The notes beneath the pieces were generated by a model. The model worked only from the letters and a program-made list of their open reading frames with translations, searched no databases and was not told the DNA's origin. A DNA stretch of 38,583 nucleotides from Pseudomonadota bacterium (GTDB lineage Bacteria; Pseudomonadota; Gammaproteobacteria; Burkholderiales; Burkholderiaceae_C): positions 1 through 38,583 of the forward strand of contig JAKBNS010000176.1 in the NCBI GenBank assembly GCA_021830925.1. Reading direction: 5' to 3'. This document shows, piece after piece, positions 8,117 to 18,100 of the stretch. The translations under genes and the position numbers were made by a program. Numbering within the stretch: position 1 is the stretch's first letter; each line of letters starts with the position of its first letter.

Positions 8117-8974
8117 TCAGCCGACGGTCGACAACTGCGCCAGGATCTGCGCCTGCAGGGCCTGCGACTCCGCGCCGCGCCCCTGCTGGGGGCTGGCGAT
8201 CATCGCCACCGGAACCGACGGCAGCGGCGGCAGGCCGTGACGGCTGTCGAGCACCTGCAAGGACTCGGGGACGGCGCAGCGCGCCAGCACGGCCACGGCC
8301 AGGCCGCTTTGCGCGGCCACGATCTGCCCGACCAGGCTGGGGCTGTGGTAGGCCAGCCGATATTGGCGCGCGGCGGCGGCGAGCGCCGACTCGGTGAGCG
8401 CGCGCACCACCGCGCCCTTTTCGTAGATCGCCAGCGGCAAGGGGTCCTCGCGCCACACCTCGGTGCTGCGCGAGGCCACCCACACCAGCGGCTCGTGGAA
8501 CAGCAGGCGGCCGCGCCCGGGCCGGTCCTGGGTGATGATCGCCACGTCCACGCCGCCGGCCTGCACCTGCGGGATCAGGGCCGTGGACTGCGCGCACACC
8601 AGCGTGAGTTCGACCGCCGGATAGCCGGCCGAGAAGGCGCCCAGCAGGCGCTGCAGGTAGGCGATGGCATAGTCTTCGGGGATGCCGAAGCACACCTGCC
8701 CCGACAGGCCGGGCTCGAGGACCGCCGCCTGTGCTTCGTGGTGGGCGGCGAGCACGCGCCGCGCATGGGGCAGCAGGCGCCGCCCCTGGGCGGTGAGTTC
8801 CAGGCGGCGGGCGTCGCGCAGCAGCAGCGGCTCGCCGACGGCCAGTTCCAGTTTCTTGAGCTGCATGCTGACCGCCGCCTGCGAGCGGTGCACCACGCGC
8901 GTCGCGGCGCTCAGGGAGCCTGCGTCGACGGCCGCCACGAAGGCGCGCAGCCAGTCGATGCGCAGGTCGCTCAT
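8117..8974 (-). CDS. LysR-family transcriptional regulator
   Basis: LRIDWLRAFVAAVDAGSLSAATRVVHRSQAAVSMQLKKLELAVGEPLLLRDARRLELTAQGRRLL. Confidence 0.92.
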   Translation of the reverse strand: MSDLRIDWLRAFVAAVDAGSLSAATRVVHRSQAAVSMQLKKLELAVGEPLLLRDARRLELTAQGRRLLPHARRVLAAHHEAQAAVLEPGLSGQVCFGIPEDYAIAYLQRLLGAFSAGYPAVELTLVCAQSTALIPQVQAGGVDVAIITQDRPGRGRLLFHEPLVWVASRSTEVWREDPLPLAIYEKGAVVRALTESALAAAARQYRLAYHSPSLVGQIVAAQSGLAVAVLARCAVPESLQVLDSRHGLPPLPSVPVAMIASPQQGRGAESQALQAQILAQLSTVG

Positions 8975-9024
8975 GGTTTCGATTCTCGAATGACCATGTC
9001 TCGCATTATGCGCTTTGCGAAACC

Positions 9025-9975
9025 ATGTATGTCTCGCAAACTCCGTGGATCATGGCCTCCTCCCTGCTCGAATCCGCGGACGACGCGCGCAGCGCCCACC
9101 ACCCGGCGGCGCTGCGCGGCGTCGGCCTGATGGTCGGCGGCAACATGCTGCTCGGCACCGTGGGCCTGTTCGTGGACAAGGCGGCGCGCCCGCCGCTGGA
9201 GGAGGTGTTCGTGCGCTGCGCGATCGGCTGCGCGGCCCTCGTGGCCTTCGCGGCGGCCTCGGGCCGCCTGGGCGAATTGCGCGTGGACCGGCGCGGCCTG
9301 CGCGTCGCGCTGGGCAGCGGCGCGCTGATGGTGGCCAACTGGGCACTGTTCTTCGCCGCGCTGCAGCGCAGTTCCATCGCGGTGGCCACGCTGGTGTTCC
9401 ACGTGCAGCCGCTGTGGGTCATGGCCTGGGGCATGCTGTTCCTGGGCGAGGCGCGCTCCACACACCGCGTGCTGGCGGCCGGGCTGGCGCTGCTGGGCCT
9501 GGGCCTGGCGGTCGGTCCGGCCGTGCTGGCCCGGCCCCGGCCCGAGTACCTGCAGGGCGTCGGCTTCGCGCTGCTGGCCTCGCTGTGCTACGCCGCGGTC
9601 ACGTTGATCGCCAAGACCCAGCGGCGGCTCAGCGGCTTCGCGCTGGCCACCTGGCAATGCGGCGTCGGCGCGGTCGCGCTGGCCTGGTGGCCGTGGCTGC
9701 ACGGGCTGCCCCAGGCCGCGGCCCCCTGGCTGTGGATGCTCGGGCTCGGCCTGCTGCCCACCGCCGCCGCCTACGTCGCGCTGTACAGCGGCATGCCGCT
9801 GCTGCAGGCGGGCCAGATCGCGGTGCTGCAATTCGTCTACCCCATCACCGCCATCGTGGTCGACCGCGTGGCCTTCGGTCACCGGCTGTCGCCGTTGCAG
9901 TGGCTGGGCGTGGTCGCGATGGGCGTTGCGCTGTGGGCCGTGGGCCGGACGCGCCGATCCGGCAAGCTACGCTAG
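9025..9975 (+). CDS. EamA/DMT-family transporter
   Basis: About ten hydrophobic segments, two EamA-like halves; divergent from LysR. Alternative ATG at 9052. Confidence 0.85.
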   Translation: MYVSQTPWIMASSLLESADDARSAHHPAALRGVGLMVGGNMLLGTVGLFVDKAARPPLEEVFVRCAIGCAALVAFAAASGRLGELRVDRRGLRVALGSGALMVANWALFFAALQRSSIAVATLVFHVQPLWVMAWGMLFLGEARSTHRVLAAGLALLGLGLAVGPAVLARPRPEYLQGVGFALLASLCYAAVTLIAKTQRRLSGFALATWQCGVGAVALAWWPWLHGLPQAAAPWLWMLGLGLLPTAAAYVALYSGMPLLQAGQIAVLQFVYPITAIVVDRVAFGHRLSPLQWLGVVAMGVALWAVGRTRRSGKLR

Positions 9976-9979
9976 CGGG

Positions 9980-10834
9980 ATGACATCCGACCTGCTCGCC
10001 CTCGGCGCCATCGTGCTGTGGAGCTCCCTGGCCACGCTGGGCGTGGCGCTGGCCCACGTGCCGCCTTTCCTGCTCACCGGCGCCGGCCTGTTGATCGGCA
10101 GCCTGATCGCGCTGCCGCTGTCGAACTTCGACATTCGCCGCTGGCGCGTGCCACTGCCCACGCTCGCGGTCGGCGCGGGCGGGCTGTTCGGCTACCACTT
10201 CCTGCTGTTCATGGGGCTGCGCCTGGCGCCGCCGGTGCAGGCCAACCTGGTGAACTACCTGTGGCCGCTGGGCATGGTGGTGATGGCGCCGCTGTTCCTG
10301 CCCGGCATGCGCGTGCGCGCCGGGCACGTCGCCGCGGCCCTGCTCGGCTTCGCCGGCGCGGCCACCGCGATCCTCGGGCGCGCCGGCGGCGGATCCCTGC
10401 TCGCGGGCGGTCTGCGCTGGGGCTACCTGTTCGCCTTCGGCGCCGCCGTGAGCTGGGCCTCCTACTCGCTGATGACCCGCCGCTTGCCGCGCTTTCCCAC
10501 CGCCGCCGTCGGGGGCTTCGCGGCGATCGCCGGCGTGCTGGCGCTGCTGTGCCACGCCGTGCTCGAGCCCCCCGCCAGCCTGTCGGGCGCGCAGTGGGGC
10601 CTGCTGGCGCTGCTCGGCCTGGGCCCGCTGGGTGGCGCCTTCTTCCTGTGGGACGCCGCGCTCAAGCGCGGCGACCCGCGGCGCATCGGCCTGCTGGCCT
10701 TTCTCACGCCGCTGCTGTCGACCGCCATGCTGATGGCCGCGCATCACCAGCGGCCCGACGCCTCCATCGTCGCGGCCACGCTGATGATCGTGGGCGCCGC
10801 GTTCTGGGGCAGCAGGATCCGCGCCTCGGACTGA
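9980..10834 (+). CDS. EamA/DMT-family transporter
   Basis: MTSDLLALGAIVLWSSLATLGVALAHVPPFLLTGAGLLIGSLIALP...; polytopic; starts 4 nt after the preceding transporter. Confidence 0.85.
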   Translation: MTSDLLALGAIVLWSSLATLGVALAHVPPFLLTGAGLLIGSLIALPLSNFDIRRWRVPLPTLAVGAGGLFGYHFLLFMGLRLAPPVQANLVNYLWPLGMVVMAPLFLPGMRVRAGHVAAALLGFAGAATAILGRAGGGSLLAGGLRWGYLFAFGAAVSWASYSLMTRRLPRFPTAAVGGFAAIAGVLALLCHAVLEPPASLSGAQWGLLALLGLGPLGGAFFLWDAALKRGDPRRIGLLAFLTPLLSTAMLMAAHHQRPDASIVAATLMIVGAAFWGSRIRASD

Positions 10835-11057
10835 AGGGTCCGCCTCCGTCCGGTCCCGGCGCTCCCCGCGACAGGGACGCGGCGTGAGGTATTCGGCGCA
10901 ACGCCGATGCGAAGCACCGCCCGCCGTGAGATTTGTCACGGTCCGGGACGATTTTTTTCACGCCACGCCCCGGGCGCAAGGCCATTGATTTACAAACGCA
11001 AGCATCACAGCTTGCCGTCATGCATCGCCCCCCTTTCCGCGCAGCCGAGTCCCGAGC

Positions 11058-14000
11058 ATGCCCCGCATGAGCCGCGTGGCGGTGCGTCGCTGGCTGCTGC
11101 GCGGCGCCTTGTGGATTCCGGTCGCGCTGGTCGCGGTGTGGTTCGTGAACCAGGAGCGCATGCAATACCAGCGCGTGCGTACCCAGGTACAGACGCTGGC
11201 GCGCCGGGTGGCCCTGCAGGAGGGCCAGCGCATCGAGTTGCGCCTGCTTCGCGCGATGCTCGATTCCGGCATCACCGCGTCGACCGGCACGTCGACCGCC
11301 GCGTTGCTGCACGGCTTCGCGTCTCGCCATCCTCGTCTGCTCCAACCCGCGCCGGCCGAGGGTTGGCGGGTCGAACTGCGCCCCGCGGGCTCGCGCGCCG
11401 ACGCTTCGCGGGAGGTGCATGAGCCGCTGATGGACCTTCCGCTGGTGGTCAGCGTGCGCTGGCCGGCGGGCCGGGTATGGCAGCTGTATCGCCACGACCT
11501 GGCCTGGCGCCTGCCGGCGCGCAGCGCCCTGCTCGCGCTGTTCGTGCTGGGCGCGGTGTTGCTCGGGCGCCTGTTGCGCGGGCGCGAGGCGCTGCTGGCG
11601 CGCAGCGCGCGGCTGGCCCATTTCCGCACGGTGCAGTCGCGCATGAACCAGGCCATCGTGCGCGCCACCGACCTGCAGCTGCTGCTGCGCGAGGTGTGCC
11701 GCATCGTGCTCTCCGAACCCGCCATCGCGCTGGCTTGGATCGCGCGCCCCGACGCCGACGGCGCCCTGCGCCCACTCGCGGCCGAGGGTCAGCGCCTGGA
11801 CTACCTGGACGGGCCCGCGCTCGCCGTGGACCCCACGCCGGCCATCGGTCACGCCGCGACGACGATCTGGCGCGAGGGCCATGCGCTGTTCACCGAACCG
11901 GGGGCCGTCACGCCCGCCTCGCGCCCGTGGCGCGAGCGCCTGCAACGCTTCGGCTTTCATTCCGCGGCCAGCGTGCCGCTGCGGCGCGCCGGTCAGGTGT
12001 GGGCGCTGCTGCAGCTGTGCAGCACCGAGCCCGACACCTTCGATGCGGACATGCGCCATGCCGTGCAGGAGCTCGCTGCCGACCTGTCGCAGGGAATCGA
12101 CCGCCTGGACGTGCTGCAGGCCCAGGCGCGGCTGGAGCGCCAGCGCGCCGGCGTGCTGGACAACTCGGTGGCGGGCATCGTGCTGGTACGCCACCCCGGC
12201 GCGACCATCGTCGACGCCAACGCGGCCGTCGCGCGTATCTTCGGGGCAGCGGATCCGCGTGCCATCATCGGCAGGACCGTGGCGGACGCGGCGCCCGTCA
12301 TGGCGCAGGAGGCGATGGTCGCCGCCGCGCGCGAGGTGCTCAAGCAGGGCCGGGTCCATCTCGATGCGATCGACATCATGCGCCTGGACGGAAGGCCGGC
12401 CAGCATCTCGGTCTCGGGGCGGCGCATGGAATCCGACGCGCAGGGCTGCACCGACGTCGTGTGGACCGTGGTCGACGTGACCGAGCGCCAGCAGTTGCTG
12501 CGCCAGCTCGAGCGACTGAGCCAGGCCGATCCGCTGACCGGCCTGCCCAACCGCAGGGCGCTGGACTTCCACCTGGAGCGCGCGGTGGCGCGCGCCGTGC
12601 GCATGGGCACCGCGCTGGCGGTCGGACTCATCGACCTGGACGATTTCAAGCCCGTCAACGACCGCTGGGGGCACGAGATCGGCGACGCCCTGCTCAAACA
12701 GCTGGGCGAGCGCCTGCGCGGGCTGGCCCGCGCCTCGGACATGGTGGCACGCCTGGGCGGCGACGAGTTCGTGCTGGTCATCGAGGACCTGGAGCCGGAC
12801 CGCGCGGAACAGCAACTGGCCGGCATCCTGCAGCGTGTGCACCAGGCCGTGGAGCGGCCCTTCCAGCTGGGCAGCGGACGCTCGACGACGGTCGGCATGA
12901 GCATGGGCCTGGCCTTGGCGCCGGCGGATGGCTCCACCGCGGACGCCCTGCTGCGCCTGGCCGACGGCGCGATGTACAGGATCAAGGCGCGCAAGGCCAT
13001 GCGAACCCAGTGGTGGGCGCGCATGGCCTCCGGCCCCGAGGACGAGACACCCGAGCCGGCCTTCGACCCCTTTTCCCCGGAGTCCCAGTTGCTGCTCGCG
13101 CGCGTCGCTTCCCTGGTCGAGCGCGTGGAACATGACTTCGCCGAAGGCTTCTTCGCGGAGATCGCCTCCCACGGCGAGCAGGCCGCGATCCTCGCCAGCT
13201 TCGACGAACAGCGGCTGCACAGGCTCAAGCGCAGCCTGGCGCAGCACCTGCGTTCACTGCTGGAACCGTCGGCCACGGCCTCGCGCATCCAGGCGCGCGC
13301 GCGCCACCTCGGCATGGTGCACGCGTTGGTGGGCGTCGCGTCGTCGTGGCTGAGCGCGTCGATGCAGTTCTACCGCGACCTGCTGCACTGGCACCTGGAC
13401 GCCGCGGAGCTCTCGGCGCGCGAGCGCAACCGCCTGCAACGCATCCTGGGGGCACGCATCCAGATCGACCTGCAGGCGCAACTCGACGCCATGCTCGACG
13501 TGCACAACGCCTATAGCGCCTACCTCGCGCGGCCCCTGGCACGCGGCACGGCCGACCAACGCACCCTGGTGCCGCCCAAGCTTCGCACATTGGCCAGCCT
13601 GCCCGGCATCGTGGGCAGCGCCATCCTGCGCCCCGGCGCGCATGGTCTGTTCGAACTCATCGCCTGCGAAGGCACGCGCGCCGAGGAGCTGGCGGAGTCC
13701 CTGACCGCCCCGGGGCAGCAGCTGGCGCTGGACTCCAACCAGCCCACCGGCATGAGCGTGGCCGCGCTGGCCTGGCGCAGCGACTCCATCACCACGGCGC
13801 GCAGCCTGGAGGCCGAGCCGGCACTCGTGACCTGGCGCGACTCCGCGCGCAAGCTGGGCATCCACAGCGTCGCCGCGGTGCCCCTGATGCGCGCCGGACA
13901 GACCGACGCGATCATGATGCTCTACGGCGCCTACCCGAATCAGTTCGATACCGTGCAGGGCCGCACCTTCGTGACGGCGGTGCAGAACCGCTGGAACCTG

Positions 14001-15080
14001 ATCGACGACCTGATGCGTCGCAGGCTGCCCAGCATCGACCCGCACGACGCCGCGCTGGTGCGCCAGTGGCTGTACGCCGACGGACTGCGCATGTACATGC
14101 AACCCATCGTGGACCTGCGCGACGGGCGCCTGGTGAAGGTCGAGGCCCTGGCGCGCCTGGCCTCCGCCGATGGCGAGATCCTGAGCCCCGCCCACTTTCT
14201 CGCGGCACTGCGCGAGGCCGACCTGGACGCCCTGTTCCGGCTCGGGCTGCTGCAGACCCTGCAATGGCTGGCTCGGTGGCACGCGCAGGGCCTGGAACTG
14301 GACGTGTCCCTGAACATGCCGCCGTCGACCATGCTCCATCCGAAATGCGCCGAGTGGATCCGGGACGCGCTGGACACGTATTCGATCGCCGCGCGACACC
14401 TCACGCTGGAACTGCTGGAATCGCAGGAGGTCGACGAATCCCTGCGCGACGAGGCCGTGGCCACGCTGCGCGGCGTGGGGGTACGCCTGGCCATCGACGA
14501 CCTGGGCTCCGGCTTCAGCAGCCTCAAGCGCCTGGCCAGCATGCCCTTCGACGTGATCAAGGTGGATCGCGGCATCCTGCTCGAGATCGACCGCGACCCG
14601 GTGAAGGCGCTGAGCCTGATGCGTACCGTGGTGCAGATCGGGCGCGATTTCGAGAAGGAGGTCGTGGTCGAGGGCATCGAGACGGTCGCGGTGCAGGAGG
14701 CAGCGACCCTGCTCGGCGCGCGCTACGGTCAGGGATTCGGCATCGCACGACCCTTGCCGGCCTCCGAGTTCGCGGCATGGGCGAGGGACTACGCGCGGCG
14801 CGAGACCGGCGACGCCGCGACCTCGCCGATCCGCACCGCGCTCGGCGCCCTGGCCTTCCACTGGCTGTGCATGCACGAGGAACAGCCCCATCGCGAGGCC
14901 TCCATCGCCAACTGCCCCCTCAGCGACTTCCTGGCCGGACAGGGCGAGGCGGCGAGCGAGGCCGCGGCCTGGCATGCCCAGGTGCACGCCGCCCGGGAGG
15001 CCGACGAACGCCGCGCCGCGGGCGACCGCGTGACGGCTTGGCTTGTCGAGCAGGTGCGCGCCGCCGCCGGCCTGCGGTAA
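11058..15080 (+). CDS. membrane-anchored GAF-PAS-GGDEF-(globin-like)-GAF-EAL protein, 1340 aa
   Basis: Two N-terminal TM segments around a putative periplasmic loop; GAF-like; PAS; DPLTGLPNRRAL...RASDMVARLGGDEFVLV (I-site RxxD + GGDEF); globin-like HLGMVHALVGVASSWL; GAF-like; EAL set KVEALARL, LELLES, DDLGSGFSS, KVDRGIL, VVEGIET, GQGFGIARP. Confidence 0.9.
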   Translation: MPRMSRVAVRRWLLRGALWIPVALVAVWFVNQERMQYQRVRTQVQTLARRVALQEGQRIELRLLRAMLDSGITASTGTSTAALLHGFASRHPRLLQPAPAEGWRVELRPAGSRADASREVHEPLMDLPLVVSVRWPAGRVWQLYRHDLAWRLPARSALLALFVLGAVLLGRLLRGREALLARSARLAHFRTVQSRMNQAIVRATDLQLLLREVCRIVLSEPAIALAWIARPDADGALRPLAAEGQRLDYLDGPALAVDPTPAIGHAATTIWREGHALFTEPGAVTPASRPWRERLQRFGFHSAASVPLRRAGQVWALLQLCSTEPDTFDADMRHAVQELAADLSQGIDRLDVLQAQARLERQRAGVLDNSVAGIVLVRHPGATIVDANAAVARIFGAADPRAIIGRTVADAAPVMAQEAMVAAAREVLKQGRVHLDAIDIMRLDGRPASISVSGRRMESDAQGCTDVVWTVVDVTERQQLLRQLERLSQADPLTGLPNRRALDFHLERAVARAVRMGTALAVGLIDLDDFKPVNDRWGHEIGDALLKQLGERLRGLARASDMVARLGGDEFVLVIEDLEPDRAEQQLAGILQRVHQAVERPFQLGSGRSTTVGMSMGLALAPADGSTADALLRLADGAMYRIKARKAMRTQWWARMASGPEDETPEPAFDPFSPESQLLLARVASLVERVEHDFAEGFFAEIASHGEQAAILASFDEQRLHRLKRSLAQHLRSLLEPSATASRIQARARHLGMVHALVGVASSWLSASMQFYRDLLHWHLDAAELSARERNRLQRILGARIQIDLQAQLDAMLDVHNAYSAYLARPLARGTADQRTLVPPKLRTLASLPGIVGSAILRPGAHGLFELIACEGTRAEELAESLTAPGQQLALDSNQPTGMSVAALAWRSDSITTARSLEAEPALVTWRDSARKLGIHSVAAVPLMRAGQTDAIMMLYGAYPNQFDTVQGRTFVTAVQNRWNLIDDLMRRRLPSIDPHDAALVRQWLYADGLRMYMQPIVDLRDGRLVKVEALARLASADGEILSPAHFLAALREADLDALFRLGLLQTLQWLARWHAQGLELDVSLNMPPSTMLHPKCAEWIRDALDTYSIAARHLTLELLESQEVDESLRDEAVATLRGVGVRLAIDDLGSGFSSLKRLASMPFDVIKVDRGILLEIDRDPVKALSLMRTVVQIGRDFEKEVVVEGIETVAVQEAATLLGARYGQGFGIARPLPASEFAAWARDYARRETGDAATSPIRTALGALAFHWLCMHEEQPHREASIANCPLSDFLAGQGEAASEAAAWHAQVHAAREADERRAAGDRVTAWLVEQVRAAAGLR

Positions 15081-15150
15081 ACCGCCTCCACGCCGGGGCG
15101 ATTTCGCGATACCCTGGTGCGCATCCAGCCCCACGCATCGTCGCAAAGCC

Positions 15151-18100
15151 ATGGTCGAAGACCCCTCCGGGGCGGCACTGATCGAAGTCGCGGTGGGCCG
15201 CGCGAGCGGCGCCACCGCGGGCGCCGATGCGGCGCGCGCATGCCGGCCGCAGTTGCGGGCGCACGCGGCCTCGGTGGTACTGGTGCATGCTTCGGTGCAG
15301 CATGAACTGGACGCGGTGCTGGCGGGGGTGCGAAGCGTGTTCCCGGATGCCCCGTTGATCGGCGCCAGCACCTGCGGAGAGATCGACTCCGGGATCCACC
15401 ACGCCAGTGTGGTCGTCACCGTGCTCGCCTCTCCCCACCTGCGATGCAGCGTCGGCGTGGGCGACGGCGCCGGCTCGAACTGGCGCGCGGCCCTGGACCA
15501 GGCGCTGGCGACGCCGGCGCTGCGAGCCGCAGTGGCACCCGACGACGAGCTCGTGCGGGCGCGCGCCGAGCGCGGCTCCCAGGTCTTCGCCATGCTGTAC
15601 GTGCCGGGCAACACCCGCCGCCTTCCATCCACCGGCTTCGAGATCATCGAGGCCTTCAAGGCCCACACGCTGGGCACCATCCCGATCCTCGCGGGCGCCA
15701 GCGCCGACGACTGGCGCATGCAGGGCAACGCGGTGTTCCATGGTTCCGAGGTGCATGCCGACGGGCTGCTGGTGGCGGTGTTCGAGACCGAATTGAGCTT
15801 CGGCATCGCCATGAGTCACGGTTTCCAGCCGTCCATGCAGGCGCTGAGCGTGACCGGAAGCACGGGCAGGGAACTGCTGTCGCTGGACGGCGCGCCCGCG
15901 CTGCAGGCCCTGGCCGAGCGCCTGGGCCGCGCGGCGCGGGGTCTGCGCGACGAGCACCTCACCTTGTACACGCGTACCGTGCTGGGCACGCGCGACCCGC
16001 TGGAGCAGTTTTCGATCCACGTCGCCAGCTACGCCACCGAGCGCGACGGGGTATTGCTCACCCAGCCGGTCGCCCCCGGCGCGTCCCTCTACCTCATGGC
16101 CGCACGCGAGGCCACCCGCGACGCGGGCTCGCACGCCGTTCGCAAGGCATTGCTGCGCGCGGCCACGAGCCAGCCGGCGCTGGTGCTCGTGCACCACTGC
16201 GCGATCCGCGCGGCGATCCTCGGCGAGGAGACGGCGGCGGCCGAGATCGAACACATGGCGCGCCTGACCGCGCCGGCTCCGCTCGCCGGCTTCTGCAGCT
16301 TCGGCGAGGCCGGCGTGGCCGACGACGGCGTCAGTCGCTACAACAACGCCTCGGTGTCGGTGCTGGTGCTGAGCCGGGAATTCTCCCGCTCGGCTTCGGT
16401 GGCGCGCGAGAACCGGCGCCTACGCGAGCAGGTCCAGGCGCTGTCCGAACTCAGCCTGTTCGACCAGGCGCTGCGCCAGACGCAGGACGCCTTCGCGATC
16501 ACCGGCCCCGATCTCCAGTACCGTTTCGTCAATCCGGCCTTCACCCGCTTGTTCGAATACACCTCCGAGGAGATCGTCGGCCAGGGCCCCGAGGCGCTGC
16601 GCCCACCCGATGGCGATCCCGAGAGGGACGCGGCCGCGCTGGTGCGCAAGGCCGTGGCCGAGGGTTCCTTCCATGGCGAGGTGCTGCGCAGTTCCCGCGG
16701 CGGGCGGGTGTTCCCGGTCATGATCTCGTTGAATGTACTGCGGGATACCCGCGGAGAAGTTCGTGGCTTCGTCTGCTCCTACAGCGACCTGAGCGAACGC
16801 TACGCTGCGGAACGCGCCGCGGCCGAGGCCGCGCGCCGGCTGGAACTGGTCAATGCACGCCTGGCCACGGCGATCAGCGCCTCCGACCTGACCTTGTGGG
16901 ACTACGACGCCGAGCGCGCCGTCCTTCGCCTGGACGAGGGCGCGACGCCGCTGCCCGAGCACCTGCTGGTCCCCGGCGGCGTACCCGTGGCCGAACTCGA
17001 GGCGGCGGTGCACCCGCAGGACCTGGGCCGGGTGCGCAGCCTCGCAACCCAGGCGCTGGCCGGCGGCGAACCCGGTTTCCATGCCGAATTCCGGGTCCGT
17101 GCCGGCGACGACGCATGGCGCTGGTTGCGCTGCGCCGGCCGCGTGGTCGAGCGCCGGGCGGACGGCAGCGCCACGCGCGCGGTCGGGACCGCGCTGGACA
17201 TCACGGAGTCCAAGCGCGTCGAGGAACGGCTGCGCCACGCGGCCCTGCATGACGCGCTCACCGGCCTGCCCAATCGCCTGGCGCTGACCCAGCACCTGAA
17301 TTCCGCCATCGCGCGCGCCCGGCGGCACGGCCGCTCTCTGGCCGTGGGCATGATGGACCTGAACGATTTCAAGCCGGTCAACGACACCTGGGGCCACATC
17401 GTCGGCGACCGCCTGCTGGTCGAGGTGGCGCGGCGCCTGGCGAGCCTGCTGCGCGCCCAGGATTTCCTGGCACGCATGGGCGGCGACGAATTCGTGGTGG
17501 TCATCGAGGACCTCGACGCGCTGCGCCCGCTGGACAGCGTGGCCGCCGCGCTCAAGCGCCTGCACGGCGCGGTCGAGGCGGCCTTCGCGATCGATGCGGC
17601 CCCCCCCTTGACCATCGGCCTGAGCGCGGGAATCGCTCTGTACCCCGACGACGGCAACGACGCCGACGCCCTGCTGCGCCAGGCCGACGCCGCGATGTAC
17701 ATGACCAAGCAATACAAGTCGGAAGGCGAGTGGTGGCGCGCCCATGCCGTCGACGCCCAGGACCCGTCCGCGTCGACGCCGGACGCCTACGGAGCCCAGG
17801 CGCGAGCGCTGCTCGCGGGCTCACGCCTGCAACTGGAGATCATCGAGGCGGATTTCGTCGAGAGTTTCTACGCGAACCTCAACCGCAACCCGGACATGCA
17901 AGCCTTGCTGGCCGTGCTGAGCGCCGGGGAACTCGCCGCGCTGAAACAGCACCAGAGCGCGCACGTGCGCCTTCTGCTGCATCCGGACGCCACCGCGGAG
18001 CACGTGCGCGCGACAGGCGCAACGCTGGGCCAGGCGCACGCACTGGCCGGTGTCGGCGGCGCCTGGCTGGCGCAAAGCCAGATGGACTACCGCAAGCTGC

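Noticed and set aside
10934-10963. GTCACGGTCCGGGACGATTTTTTT as a rho-independent terminator
   Set aside because: T-run is present but the stem has a mismatch and almost no loop, and it lies about 100 bp beyond the transporter stop.
10704-13247. 847-aa minus-strand ORF opposite the first GGDEF/EAL gene, and similar long antisense ORFs (5650-8397 +, 13254-15812 -, 17821-20034 -, 26123-29002 -)
   Set aside because: Low-complexity R/G/A/H/Q-rich translations antisense to or out of frame with well-supported genes; typical of high-GC DNA with few stop codons.
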